Assembly: GCF_050613145.1 (NCBI RefSeq)
Contig: NZ_CP192507.1
Coordinates: 1,798,001 to 1,862,000, forward strand
Reading direction: 5' to 3'
Source of the DNA: Lysinibacillus_B sp050613145
GTDB lineage: Bacteria; Bacillota; Bacilli; Bacillales_A; Planococcaceae
DNA length: 64,000 nt
The notes under the pieces are model-generated. The model worked only from the letters and a program-made list of their open reading frames with translations. It made no database searches and had not been told where the DNA came from. A program made the position numbers and the translations under genes. This document shows positions 41,115 to 49,231 of this stretch, in pieces (the stretch's first letter is position 1; each line of letters opens with the position of its first letter).

Positions 41115-42185
41115 ATGCTTGATTCAATTCAATGGTTGTTACCTGACATTGAACAACTGATTTGGCAACGTATAGTAATGGCTATTGCGATTATTATTGT
41201 AGGTTTTCTCGTCCAGCGCTATATTTTAAAGCCAAGCATTAAGGCGTTCGCTAATTTCCTAAGACGAAAAGGACGTAGTGTGATCGCGGATATTACGGAA
41301 CAGTTTAGTAAAGCGACTCGTTATGCGTTTATGACGATTGTGATTACACTTAGTGTGTCCATTTTAATTAAAGTATGGTTATTTACAGCTGAATCGACGA
41401 AAGATTTCTTTATATCGCTGATGTTCTATTTTGCTTTTAAAGGATTATACGATTTATTAACATTTTATTTGCTTCATCCAGAGCGACTGCAGACAGGGAA
41501 AGACCAAGATATTTTAACACCGTTTTTCCTACGGATTAGTAAAGTGTTAGTGATGTTGGTGGCGATGTTTTTCATTGCCTCGCTGTGGGGTTTTAATTTG
41601 AATGGCTTTTTAACTGCTATTGGATTAACAGGGGTAGCGCTAGCCTTTGGAATTCGTGATACATTAACCCATATTTTCGGCGGCATGAGTGTTGCACTAG
41701 ATAAGCCGTTTCAAATTGGCGATTGGATTGCAACAGAAGACCAAAAAATTGATGGTGTGGTAGAGGATATTAATCTTCGTAGTACACTTATTCAAACCGG
41801 CGATAAAGGGCTTGTGTATGTGCCGAACGCTTATTTAGTTAACCGTCCAATTTATAATTTAAGTAAGCGTGGAAAACGAAAATGTGAACAAAGCTTTTAT
41901 GTTTCTTCATCTAATAGTGAGGAAAGTTTACGTGCAGTCGTGGAAAAAATACGGGAGCAAATTACCCTCCATCCACAGACGGAAAAAGAAATCATTCATG
42001 TGACAATTGATGATTATCGTCCGGGTTCATTTCGTTTATTTATTCGCTATTTTGTCCAAACAAATGACACAGGCGTAATGCTTGATGTGAAACAAGATAT
42101 ATTATTCGTCTGCAAGCATTTATTGGAAGAGTATGCGATTGAGCTCATACCAGCGGATAGTGAATTATGGCTTCGAAATGACTAA
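41115..42185 (+). CDS. Mechanosensitive channel, MscS family
   Basis: 356 residues; ATG after AGTAGGTGG. Four or more membrane helices in residues 15-170, the last being the glycine- and alanine-patterned pore helix (FLTAIGLTGVALAFGIRDTLTHIFGGMSVALDKPFQIGDWI). The beta domain continues DGVVEDINLRSTLIQTGDKGLVYVPNAYLVNRPIYNLSKR and a soluble alpha-beta end completes the fold. It should open under membrane tension to release solutes during osmotic downshock. Single gene, no partner. Confidence 0.88.
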   Translation: MLDSIQWLLPDIEQLIWQRIVMAIAIIIVGFLVQRYILKPSIKAFANFLRRKGRSVIADITEQFSKATRYAFMTIVITLSVSILIKVWLFTAESTKDFFISLMFYFAFKGLYDLLTFYLLHPERLQTGKDQDILTPFFLRISKVLVMLVAMFFIASLWGFNLNGFLTAIGLTGVALAFGIRDTLTHIFGGMSVALDKPFQIGDWIATEDQKIDGVVEDINLRSTLIQTGDKGLVYVPNAYLVNRPIYNLSKRGKRKCEQSFYVSSSNSEESLRAVVEKIREQITLHPQTEKEIIHVTIDDYRPGSFRLFIRYFVQTNDTGVMLDVKQDILFVCKHLLEEYAIELIPADSELWLRND

Positions 42186-42283
42186 ATTTTGTAGGTGAAT
42201 GATGAGAAATGACAGATGTCATATTGAATGGAAATATTAAACTACATATAATGAAATGAAGACAATAAAGGATGTGTCAAATA

Positions 42284-43120
42284 ATGATTCATATCGTAAC
42301 GGATTCAACATGCGATTTATCACAACAAGAAATTGAAAAATTAAACATTCATATCGTACCATTAACAATTCAAATAGACGGTAAAACATATGTCGACCGT
42401 GTTGATGTAGAGCCACAATCATTTTTAACCTTAATGGCGAGTGCAAAAGAATTACCAAAATCATCTCAACCATCACCGGGGAAGTTTACAGAATTATATG
42501 ATGAGCTTGGTAAAAATGGTGATCAAATTATTTCAATCCACATGACAGGTGGTATGAGTGGTACCGTGCAATCCGCAAGACAGGCTGCTGAAATGACAGA
42601 GGCAGATGTAACGGTAGTAGATTCACGCTATATCGCTTGGGCTTTAGCCTTCCAATTACGTGAAGCAGTACGTCTTCGCGATGCAGGGGCGGGTGTAGAG
42701 GAAATTGTAGCTCGTGTAGACCAAGTACGTCAAAATACCCGTTTATTTGTTGTACTGGATACATTGGAAAACATGGTAAAGGGTGGTCGTATCGGTAAAG
42801 GGAAGGCGATGTTCGGTTCGCTATTAAATATTAAACCGGTTGGTAGCCTAGATACAGGTGCATTTACACCTGTATCGAAACCACGTAGCTATAAGCAAGT
42901 AGTGAAATATTTATTTGAACAGTTCCAAAACGATACAGCAGGAAAAACAGTCAAAGCTGTAGGGTTTTCACATGCCAATGGTTTAACAACAATGGGAACG
43001 CCATTAATGGAACTAGTCAAAGGGACAGGCTTTACAAATATTGATATTACTTTTACATCCCCAATTATTAGCACACATACCGGTCCAGGTGCGCTTGGTT
43101 TTATGTATTTTGCAGAATAG
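42284..43120 (+). CDS. degV: DegV family fatty-acid-binding protein
   Basis: 278 residues from ATG 42284, with AAAGG 12 bases before; an ATG four codons earlier overlaps it. Family features: IHIVTDSTCDLSQQEIE, VDVEPQSFLTLMASAKELPKSSQPSPGKF, SIHMTGGMSGTVQSARQAAEM, VVDSRYIAWALAFQL, LFVVLDTLENMVKGGRIGK, and STHTGPGALGFMYF at the end. DegV/FakB proteins bind a fatty acid for phosphorylation by FakA, feeding phospholipid synthesis. No fakA is adjacent. Single gene with a terminator. Confidence 0.9.
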   Translation: MIHIVTDSTCDLSQQEIEKLNIHIVPLTIQIDGKTYVDRVDVEPQSFLTLMASAKELPKSSQPSPGKFTELYDELGKNGDQIISIHMTGGMSGTVQSARQAAEMTEADVTVVDSRYIAWALAFQLREAVRLRDAGAGVEEIVARVDQVRQNTRLFVVLDTLENMVKGGRIGKGKAMFGSLLNIKPVGSLDTGAFTPVSKPRSYKQVVKYLFEQFQNDTAGKTVKAVGFSHANGLTTMGTPLMELVKGTGFTNIDITFTSPIISTHTGPGALGFMYFAE

Positions 43121-43172
43121 TTGATCAATAGTAGCTATCTCTTGGAAGAATAGTATTATGACGATTACAGAA

Positions 43173-43218
43173 AGAGTATCAAATGCCTTGCAGTAGAAGG
43201 GGTTGATACTCTTTTTTA
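43173..43218 (+). terminator. Intrinsic terminator of degV
   Basis: AGAGTATCAA / TTGATACTCT with a 20-base loop and TTTTTTA tail. Confidence 0.88.
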
Positions 43219-43349
43219 TCATGATATTCCTTCTTCTATAAATGCCCATTCTCAAATACATAATTTTTATTGTCCTGAGGATTGTTAGCTTTTCAATCCG
43301 CTCATCATAAACTTATAATAGATATACATTGAGCTAAGGGAGTTTTAGT

Positions 43350-44282
43350 ATGTGGCGATTCGGTATTTTAACGTTTTTAACAATTGTTTTAGCTGGTTGT
43401 TCTTTCATTACAATTGATGACCCACAGCCGAAAGAGGAAGAGCAAAACGAACCATACACTGAACCGGAGCAATTGATAAATGAAACGCCAAAAATTGAAA
43501 TAAACGAAGTAGAGGAAGGATTCATAGAAGAGCAGACAAATCTACAAGGATTTATTGAAGCTGTTTTACATTTAGACTGGAGAACAAGGAAAAATAGTGA
43601 CGCAGAGCCGATTCAATATATGGCATTTGGTGATTCATTGACAAGAGGAATCGGTGATGAGAGTAAACGGTACGGTTATACAAACCGCTTAGTGGAAGTA
43701 CTAGAGAGATGGCCTGCCATTAAGCAGGTAGAGCTCGATAATCGTGGAAAAAATGGACGCCGCAGCGACCAATTGTTGAAGTTGTTGGAAAGCGGACATT
43801 ATGATGAAGAGTTGCCGTATGTAGATTTTATGACGATGACGCTCGGTGGAAATGATATAATGAAAATTGTAAAAGCTGATTTATTTTCACTGAATAAGGA
43901 AATGTTTGATAAAGAGCGTATTTCTTTCGAAGCGCGTTATCGTAACATAGTAGCAGAAATTCGCGCAAGAAATAGTGATGCACCACTACTATTGATAGGG
44001 TTTTATAATCCCGTTTCCATTATAACGGATGAATATACGCCGTTTGAAACCATTATTGATGAGTGGAATGATGTGATAGCACAAATCGCAACGGAGGATG
44101 TAAATGCATGCTTCGTGCCAATTAGCGACTTATTTGAGACAAATGAGGGCATGGTTTATCACACGGATTTCTTCCATCCGAATGCAAGTGGTTATGAACA
44201 GATGACGGGAAGAATTATTGACTATATGGAACTGTGTGATATAGAGGAAATGTCAGCAGGTCGTATTGGCATTGAGGAGTGA
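43350..44282 (+). CDS. ypmR: SGNH/GDSL-family lipase lipoprotein (YpmR-like)
   Basis: 310 residues; ATG after TAAGGGAG. Signal peptide with lipobox LAGC (Cys17), then an acidic linker (EEEQNEPYTEPE). The SGNH domain starts at about 88: block I AFGDSLTRG with nucleophile Ser96, block II ELDNRGKNG, block III LGGNDI with Asn, block V DFFHPNASGY with Asp273 and His276. It should hydrolyse an ester at the outer membrane face. It is the first gene of ypmR-ypmS-msrA-msrB, an order shared in part with B. subtilis. Confidence 0.88.
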   Translation: MWRFGILTFLTIVLAGCSFITIDDPQPKEEEQNEPYTEPEQLINETPKIEINEVEEGFIEEQTNLQGFIEAVLHLDWRTRKNSDAEPIQYMAFGDSLTRGIGDESKRYGYTNRLVEVLERWPAIKQVELDNRGKNGRRSDQLLKLLESGHYDEELPYVDFMTMTLGGNDIMKIVKADLFSLNKEMFDKERISFEARYRNIVAEIRARNSDAPLLLIGFYNPVSIITDEYTPFETIIDEWNDVIAQIATEDVNACFVPISDLFETNEGMVYHTDFFHPNASGYEQMTGRIIDYMELCDIEEMSAGRIGIEE

Positions 44283-44287
44283 GCGTA
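44279..44287 (+). promoter_or_regulatory. RBS overlap deciding the ypmS start
   Basis: GAGGA at 44273-44277 sits right before the GTG at 44279 (too close) and ten bases before TTG 44288. The ypmR stop codon lies at 44280-44282 between them, so ypmS initiation is coupled to the end of ypmR. Confidence 0.5.
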
Positions 44288-44854
44288 TTGAATGTGTGGA
44301 AAGTGGCCTTTTTCACTTTGGCGGGTGCGGTAATTTTATCAATTGCCGCTATCTTTTATTTAGCGACATCACCTGCAGAAGACGTTGAAAAACCAGAACC
44401 GGCACAAACTGAGGGGAATGTTATTACTGTACAAACAACAGCACAAGAATTTGAGTCCATTACGAAGCAGTATTTAGGTGATGCGTTAAATAAATCGCCG
44501 TTACCCGTTGAAATTGAAGTGAATACTCAAATTCAAGTTTTTAGTACATTAACAGTCTTTTCTGTCGATGTGCCGATTGTCATGGACTTTGAACCCATTG
44601 TAGAAGAGGGGAACATCGTCTTAAAACAAACGGCTGTCAATGTAGGGAAGCTAAATATCCCACCACAAACTGTGTTAAAGTTAATGAAAGACGCTGTTGA
44701 TTTCCCATCTTGGATTACGATTATGCCAAATGATGAGGAAATTTTCGTCGATTTATCTCGTATTAATATCGCTTCTGGTTCGCGTGTACGAGCAAAAGAA
44801 ATCGACTTAAAAAAGGATCATATTGTGTTAGAAGTCATTGTTCCATCAGAATAG
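44288..44854 (+). CDS. ypmS: YpmS family protein
   Basis: 188 residues from TTG 44288, chosen by RBS spacing and because the product then starts NVWKVAFFTLAG as other YpmS proteins do. One N-terminal membrane helix (about 4-26), a Pro/Glu linker, then an extracellular domain: ITVQTTAQEFESITKQYLGDAL, LPVEIEVNTQIQVFSTLTVFSVDVPIVMDFEP, VNVGKLNIPPQTVLKLMKDAVDFPSWITIMP. The family (DUF2140) has no known activity. It follows ypmR and precedes msrA by 11 bases, suggesting a shared envelope job. Confidence 0.85.
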   Translation: MNVWKVAFFTLAGAVILSIAAIFYLATSPAEDVEKPEPAQTEGNVITVQTTAQEFESITKQYLGDALNKSPLPVEIEVNTQIQVFSTLTVFSVDVPIVMDFEPIVEEGNIVLKQTAVNVGKLNIPPQTVLKLMKDAVDFPSWITIMPNDEEIFVDLSRINIASGSRVRAKEIDLKKDHIVLEVIVPSE

Positions 44855-44865
44855 GAGGTATGAAG

Positions 44866-45393
44866 GTGGCAGTAGCAACTTTTGCAGGTGGCTGTTTTTG
44901 GTGTATGGTCAAGCCATTCGATGAGCAGCCCGGTATTGAAAGTGTAATCTCAGGCTATACAGGCGGACATGTTGAACAGCCAACATATCAACAAGTGTGT
45001 AGCGAAACAACGGGGCATTTAGAAGTAGTACAAATTACATTTGACCCTGAAATATATTCGTATGAAAAGTTAGTACGATTGTATTTTACATTGATCGATC
45101 CAACCGATGCTGGTGGTCAATTTTATGATCGAGGGGAATCGTATACGACAGCGATTTTCTACCACGATGAAGAACAAAAGGAAATAGCAACGCGTGTGAA
45201 AGAAGAGCTAGAGGCATCAGGAAAGTTCGGACAACCGATTGCGGTAAAAATTCGTGAGGCAAAGCCATTTTACCGTGCAGAGGAATATCATCAGTATTAT
45301 TATAAGAAAAATCCAGCCCATTATAACCGCTACTCGGTCGGTTCAGGGCGTGTGGCGTTTATTGAAAGGCATTGGGGGAATTCACATGAATAA
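44866..45393 (+). CDS. msrA: Peptide methionine sulfoxide reductase A
   Basis: 175 residues from GTG 44866, seven bases after AGGAGG; the ATG at 44860 is only one base from that RBS. The catalytic motif GGCFWC lies at residues 8-13 with the nucleophile Cys10. Other landmarks are VISGYTGGHVEQPTYQQVCSETTGHLEVVQITFDPE, DPTDAGGQFYDRGESYTTAIFYHDEEQKE and YHQYYYKKNPAHYNRY. It reduces the S-epimer of methionine sulfoxide in proteins, using thioredoxin. It overlaps msrB by eight bases. Confidence 0.95.
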   Translation: MAVATFAGGCFWCMVKPFDEQPGIESVISGYTGGHVEQPTYQQVCSETTGHLEVVQITFDPEIYSYEKLVRLYFTLIDPTDAGGQFYDRGESYTTAIFYHDEEQKEIATRVKEELEASGKFGQPIAVKIREAKPFYRAEEYHQYYYKKNPAHYNRYSVGSGRVAFIERHWGNSHE

Positions 45394-45826
45394 AGAACAA
45401 CGCTTAAAAGAGCTAACAGAAATACAGTATTATGTGACACAAGAAAATGGCACAGAACCACCATTCCGCAATGAATACGACAAGCATTTTGAAGACGGAA
45501 TTTATGTTGATATCGTATCCGGCAAACCATTATTTAGCTCAAAGGATAAATTCGATTCAGGGTGTGGATGGCCAGCGTTTGCAAAACCGATGGAGGCACC
45601 AGAAGTTACCGAGCACTTTGACACGTCTTTTGGAATGCGCCGAGTAGAGGTTCGTAGTAAAACAGCGGACTCCCATTTAGGACATGTTTTCCCAGACGGC
45701 CCGAAAGAGCTTGGTGGCTTACGTTACTGCATCAACTCAGCCGCACTCCGCTTCGTCCCAGCCGACCGCTTAGAAGAAGAGGGGTACGGGGAATATACAT
45801 CATTATTTGAAAACGCTTCTGAATAA
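45386..45826 (+). CDS. msrB: Peptide methionine sulfoxide reductase B
   Basis: 146 residues from ATG 45386, which follows GGGGGAA within the end of msrA. SelR fold: TEPPFRNEYDKHFEDGIYVDIVSGKPLFSSKDKFDSGCGWPAF, FGMRRVEVRSKTADSHLGHVFPDGP, and the catalytic Cys in LRYCINSAALRFVP. The two CxxC pairs that bind zinc in many MsrB proteins are absent, as in the Bacillus type. It reduces the R-epimer, completing msrA. Last gene of the ypmR-ypmS-msrA-msrB operon. Confidence 0.95.
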   Translation: MNKEQRLKELTEIQYYVTQENGTEPPFRNEYDKHFEDGIYVDIVSGKPLFSSKDKFDSGCGWPAFAKPMEAPEVTEHFDTSFGMRRVEVRSKTADSHLGHVFPDGPKELGGLRYCINSAALRFVPADRLEEEGYGEYTSLFENASE

Positions 45827-45907
45827 GGGGCGTTTTTTCGTGCTGTGTAATGTATCGGGATGTCTTTATACGATGGATGCAACATGTATAGATTATATAC
45901 GTTAACT

Positions 45908-46062
45908 ATAGAAATCATCTTAAAATTGTCGACGGTGAACGGTCAAAAAGCTAAGGTATCCGAGCAAAAAGTTGCTGCATCCGGTCAAAACAATCCGGTG
46001 CGAGCAAAACCTTATCGTATCCAGTCAATCGTGATGCTGGAACATTAAAATGCACATATATA
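45908..46062. repeat. Interspersed repeat family, copy D (short but with both ends)
   Basis: Left end GAAATCATCTTAAAATTG and TCGACGGTGAACGGTCAAAA; right end AGTCAATCGTGATGCTGG..TGCACATATATA. Only about five internal units remain, with the fifth fused to the right end (CGTATCCAGTCAATCG). It shows that the interior can contract while the ends are kept. Confidence 0.8.
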
Positions 46063-46191
46063 GCGTAAACTAAAAAAAGATTGACATATAGTAGATTGAA
46101 TGTATGCTTTACAAAAGCGAGTAACATGTACATTTGCGGCAAGTGCAAATACTGTTGGGAAAATATTATAAAACAAAAAGTGAGGTAGCAT

Positions 46192-46413
46192 ATGAAATCT
46201 TTTTATCATTATGTATTAACATATCGAGGAGCCCGGGATGACAAAGGGCGCTTTGCAGAGGCCATGTTTCATGATTCGATCTTTCCAAAAACGGCAACGG
46301 ACTTCAATGAATTAAGCGCCTATATCGAAATGCAAGCGAATGCAGATTTAGCAACTTCTGTATTTGATGAATTGTGGGATACATATGCAACAAAGTATGG
46401 TTTATCAGTATAA
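46192..46413 (+). CDS. yozE: YozE family protein (UPF0346)
   Basis: 73 residues; ATG after GTGAGGTAG. It matches the small all-helical YozE family: KSFYHYVLTYRGAR at the start, FAEAMFHDSIFPKTATDFNELSAYIEM in the middle, and TSVFDELWDTYATKYG at the end. Members are cytosolic with a SAM-like helical bundle and no known activity. Single gene between repeat copy D and deoD. Confidence 0.88.
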   Translation: MKSFYHYVLTYRGARDDKGRFAEAMFHDSIFPKTATDFNELSAYIEMQANADLATSVFDELWDTYATKYGLSV

Positions 46414-46456
46414 ATTGACAAACTACTCTAACATTTTCTTGCAAGACGTCTAACCA

Positions 46457-46485
46457 TTGCATCTGTAAAGAAAACACAGTATGAT
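46457..46485 (+). promoter_or_regulatory. Sigma-A-type promoter of deoD
   Basis: TTGCAT, 17 bases, TATGAT; the ATG is 36 bases after the -10. Confidence 0.7.
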
Positions 46486-46520
46486 AATGGTGACAAATAA
46501 CTGAAATGAGGGATTATGAT

Positions 46521-47228
46521 ATGAGTATCCATATTGCTGCAAAACAAGGCGACATCGCAGACATCGTATTATTACCAGGTGATCCACTACGTGCAAAATT
46601 TATCGCAGAAACATTTTTAGAAGATGTAACTTGTTACAATGAAGTACGCAACATGTTAGGTTTTACAGGTACATATAAAGGAAAACGCGTATCTGTACAA
46701 GGGACAGGGATGGGTGTACCATCTATCTCTATTTATGTAACAGAGTTGATGCAAGAATATGGCGTACAAAAATTAATCCGTGTGGGTACGTGCGGTGCGA
46801 TTCAAAAAGACGTGAAAGTACGTGATGTCATTCTAGCGCAAGCTGCTTCAACAGATTCACGTATGAACCAAATAATCTGGGGCGGCGGTATTGACTTCGC
46901 GCCAACAGCAAACTTTGATTTATTATACAAAGCATACAATAAAGCGACAGAAGCTGATCTAAACGTAAAAGTAGGTAACATTTTCACAGCTGATATGTTC
47001 TACTCAGATGAAGAACAAAATGAAAAGCTTGCTAAATACGGTGTATTAGCAGTAGAAATGGAATCTGCAGCACTTTATACATTAGCAGCAAAATTTGATC
47101 GTCAAGCATTATCAATCTTAACTGTATCTGACCACATCCTAACAGGCGAAGCAACATCATCTGAAGAACGTCAAACGACATTCTTAGATATGATGCGTAT
47201 CGCATTAGATGCAGCGATTCAAGAGTAG
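46521..47228 (+). CDS. deoD: Purine-nucleoside phosphorylase
   Basis: 235 residues from ATG 46521; a frame start at 46506 lies over the RBS (ATGAGGG). The hexameric PNP family is evident: SIHIAAKQGDIADIVLLPGDPLRAKFIAETFLED, NMLGFTGTYKGKRVSVQGTGMGVPSISIYVTEL, RVGTCGAIQKDVKVRDVILAQAAS, AVEMESAALYTLAAKF and TVSDHILTGE, where the Ser-Asp pair binds the purine. It splits purine nucleosides with phosphate in the salvage pathway. Single gene with a good sigma-A promoter. Confidence 0.95.
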   Translation: MSIHIAAKQGDIADIVLLPGDPLRAKFIAETFLEDVTCYNEVRNMLGFTGTYKGKRVSVQGTGMGVPSISIYVTELMQEYGVQKLIRVGTCGAIQKDVKVRDVILAQAASTDSRMNQIIWGGGIDFAPTANFDLLYKAYNKATEADLNVKVGNIFTADMFYSDEEQNEKLAKYGVLAVEMESAALYTLAAKFDRQALSILTVSDHILTGEATSSEERQTTFLDMMRIALDAAIQE

Positions 47229-47289
47229 TCATTAAGATCCAATCATGGAGTGAGTACATCAAAGTGCTTAAACCTCAAATGTAGCGTGT

Positions 47290-47345
47290 AAAAATACTCA
47301 ATAAGTGCCCGGTGAAAATAGGGGCTTGTTGGGTATTTTTTATTG
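47290..47345 (+). terminator. Terminator of deoD
   Basis: AAATACTCAATAAGTGCCC pairs (with G-U steps) with GGGGCTTGTTGGGTATTT, followed by TTTTA. Confidence 0.75.
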
Positions 47346-47404
47346 AAGGGGGGCAGAGGAAGCTGTCACGCTATGTATGGAGTAGCAGAAGAGGATAGGG
47401 GAGT

Positions 47405-47971
47405 TCAATTACCATCATGTACATCAAATTCAACTTGTCCCTCAATATGATAATCTTTCTTCTCTGCATGATCACCCATCACAGAAAAATCTACAAAACC
47501 GTTCGCAATATAGTAACCTTTTGGAAATTCATCATTCATAACATGTTTCATAAAAGCGATGTAATCTTTCTCATCTTCAGAACTATATCCTCCACCTCCT
47601 TGGTAGTCAAAACGAAGCGATTCGCCTGTGACTAATTTTGTCGTTGCTAACGGTAGGTCCATAAAGTAGTGAATCTCATAATTTCTTGTTGTTTCGACTA
47701 TTGGAAAATAAAAAGGTGAATGTGCATGCGTGATTTCTATCTCTGCTTTATCTCCTATATATTGTAATTTGGCATAAAGCTTTATCGGTTCATTCTCAAC
47801 ATATTGCCTTTTTTTGGTAATGAGTCGGTATACAAAATCGCCATCTGTCACCTCTGCACGATTACCTCTGCTTTCATTAATAGAAGGTTTTTGAGGATTC
47901 TCATTTTGTTGGCAACCGATTAAACTAATGGATAGAAATAAACCGATGGATAGCAGCATAATATGTCTCAT
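47405..47971 (-). CDS. Lipoprotein, unknown
   Basis: 188 residues. Signal peptide with lipobox LIGC (Cys20), then a polar linker (QQNENPQKPSINESRG). The rest is a beta-sandwich-like domain (DFVYRLITKKRQYVENEPIKLYAKLQYIG, HFMDLPLATTKLVTGESLRFDYQGGGGY) that resembles intracellular proteinase inhibitor (BsuPI)-like folds, by pattern only. Its start overlaps the end of the small membrane protein gene 47968-48210 by four bases, so the two are translated together on the minus strand. Confidence 0.6.
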   Translation of the reverse strand: MRHIMLLSIGLFLSISLIGCQQNENPQKPSINESRGNRAEVTDGDFVYRLITKKRQYVENEPIKLYAKLQYIGDKAEIEITHAHSPFYFPIVETTRNYEIHYFMDLPLATTKLVTGESLRFDYQGGGGYSSEDEKDYIAFMKHVMNDEFPKGYYIANGFVDFSVMGDHAEKKDYHIEGQVEFDVHDGN

Positions 47972-48210
47972 CTCAACCTACCGTTCTGCTTTTTTATAAT
48001 GACCATACTTACACTAATAAAAATAGAGAAAATCGTAAAAACAATCACCCAAATAAAGAAGGTGTTATTGAAAATTGTAAATGTTAAAATTGTTAATGTA
48101 CCAAATACTGCTAATGGAGCTATGAACCATTTTTTAAACAATAAATAGCTTAGTACAGAAGCAATCAGAACTATAATAGGTAAAATTAAAAATATAAATA
48201 GAAATTCCAT
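47968..48210 (-). CDS. DUF2651-like small membrane protein
   Basis: 80 residues, three hydrophobic helices: EFLFIFLILPIIVLIASVLSYLLFKKW, PLAVFGTLTILTFTIF and TFFIWVIVFTIFSIFISVSMVIIKK. The spacing and the KKWF..FNNTFFIWV pattern fit DUF2651 proteins of Bacillus. The start is a few bases after AGGGGAT on the minus strand. Four-base overlap with the lipoprotein gene suggests a two-gene unit acting at the membrane. Function unknown. Confidence 0.65.
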   Translation of the reverse strand: MEFLFIFLILPIIVLIASVLSYLLFKKWFIAPLAVFGTLTILTFTIFNNTFFIWVIVFTIFSIFISVSMVIIKKQNGRLR

Positions 48211-48246
48211 AATATCCCCTGTTCGTCAAATAAGTAAATTCCCTCT

Positions 48247-48447
48247 TTAGTCGTTGTCCGTGTCGATAATGATACTATAAGAAATATTAAGTTGATGGCT
48301 AACCCAAGCTTTAAAAATCCCATCTACCTCTCTTTCGACTGTTTCGATCGGGATATTCTCATCGAGCCCTAATTGTTCAAAAGTGAATGTTTCTTCTATT
48401 CGATCTTCATATTTAGTATTTACTGCAAAAGTAACTGTTTTGCTCAT
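48247..48447 (-). CDS. Small hypothetical protein (DUF7167-like)
   Basis: 66 residues; ATG 48447 follows TAGGAGAATAATTCA. Soluble, acidic: SKTVTFAVNTKYEDRIEETFTFEQLG..VEREVDGIFKAWVSHQLNISYSI. The tract of beta strands followed by an E-x-x-F-x-x-W-V helix resembles DUF7167, from memory. No signal or membrane segment. It precedes the membrane/lipoprotein pair on the same strand with a 37-base gap and may be co-transcribed. Confidence 0.55.
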   Translation of the reverse strand: MSKTVTFAVNTKYEDRIEETFTFEQLGLDENIPIETVEREVDGIFKAWVSHQLNISYSIIIDTDND

Positions 48448-48567
48448 TGAATTATTCTCCTATTTACTATAACAAAAGAACTTGCATGCATGATTATATT
48501 CATATGTATAACCCTTGAATTGGTGAATTTCATATCTCTTTATAAGATATTAATTTGTTAGTAATTC

Positions 48568-48702
48568 ATATAAATCATCTTAAAACTGTTAACATTGAAT
48601 GGACAAAAAGCTACAGTATCCGAGCCACTACCGCATCCAGTCAAAAAACATTTATTTTTGGCCGAGATGCCAGCAAATAAGGGGATAAGCTCGGTGAAGA
48701 GT
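48568..48702. repeat. Interspersed repeat family, copy E (partial, diverged)
   Basis: Left end TAAATCATCTTAAAACTG, then TTAACATTGAATGGACAAAA; about four units follow (CAGTATCCGAGCC, CCGCATCCAGTCAAAAAA). The later part CATTTATTTTTGGCC..GCCAGCAAATAAGGGGATAAGC parallels copy A (GCTAGCAAATGAGACGATAAGC). The right end is missing; the membrane protein gene ends at 48713. Confidence 0.75.
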
Positions 48703-48712
48703 CATAGTTATT

Positions 48713-49231
48713 TTATGAAATTCTTTTAAAATCTTTATTCATACAGGATTGCTTCAATTTTTTATTTTTTAACAAGTGTCTAATATCCGAGCTGTTATCG
48801 TATGAAAGTTGAATATAAAAATAATTAATGTACTCTAGAACTGCAAAGATATAAATAAAGAATGCGATTGCTAATCCGCCTAATGGCAATGAAGGATAAC
48901 CTTTTATAATATCAAAGGTGAATGCAATAATCGGGAGTATAATTAAGATTATATTTAGTGTTTTACAAAGATGTAACTGTCGCACTAGCTTAATAGGGGG
49001 GGTAGCTGTATTCTCGTTTCTGAGTCTTTTCAATTTTGCATACCAATAAATTGTTCCTTGGAGCAGAAGAAGCTCTAAAAGGATGAAAGATGCCCAAAAT
49101 GAATATAGTGAATATAATTGTAGATTAGGATATGCATAATTAAATAGATAACTAATAAAAACAAAAACGACGACAGAAGCCAATTCACCTGAATATAAAT
49201 AGGCTAACCTTTTTTCTAATTTTTTCTTCAA
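48713..49231 (-). CDS. Membrane protein, unknown
   Basis: 172 residues; four membrane helices (about 12-30, 40-62, 92-110, 118-138) between a basic start (KKKLEKRLAYLYSG) and a basic C-terminal tail (RHLLKNKKLKQSCMNKDFKR). RBS is weak (AATTAAAGTTGAAG), the only doubt about the start. No recognised family. Single gene next to repeat copy E. Confidence 0.5.
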   Translation of the reverse strand: MKKKLEKRLAYLYSGELASVVVFVFISYLFNYAYPNLQLYSLYSFWASFILLELLLLQGTIYWYAKLKRLRNENTATPPIKLVRQLHLCKTLNIILIILPIIAFTFDIIKGYPSLPLGGLAIAFFIYIFAVLEYINYFYIQLSYDNSSDIRHLLKNKKLKQSCMNKDFKRIS

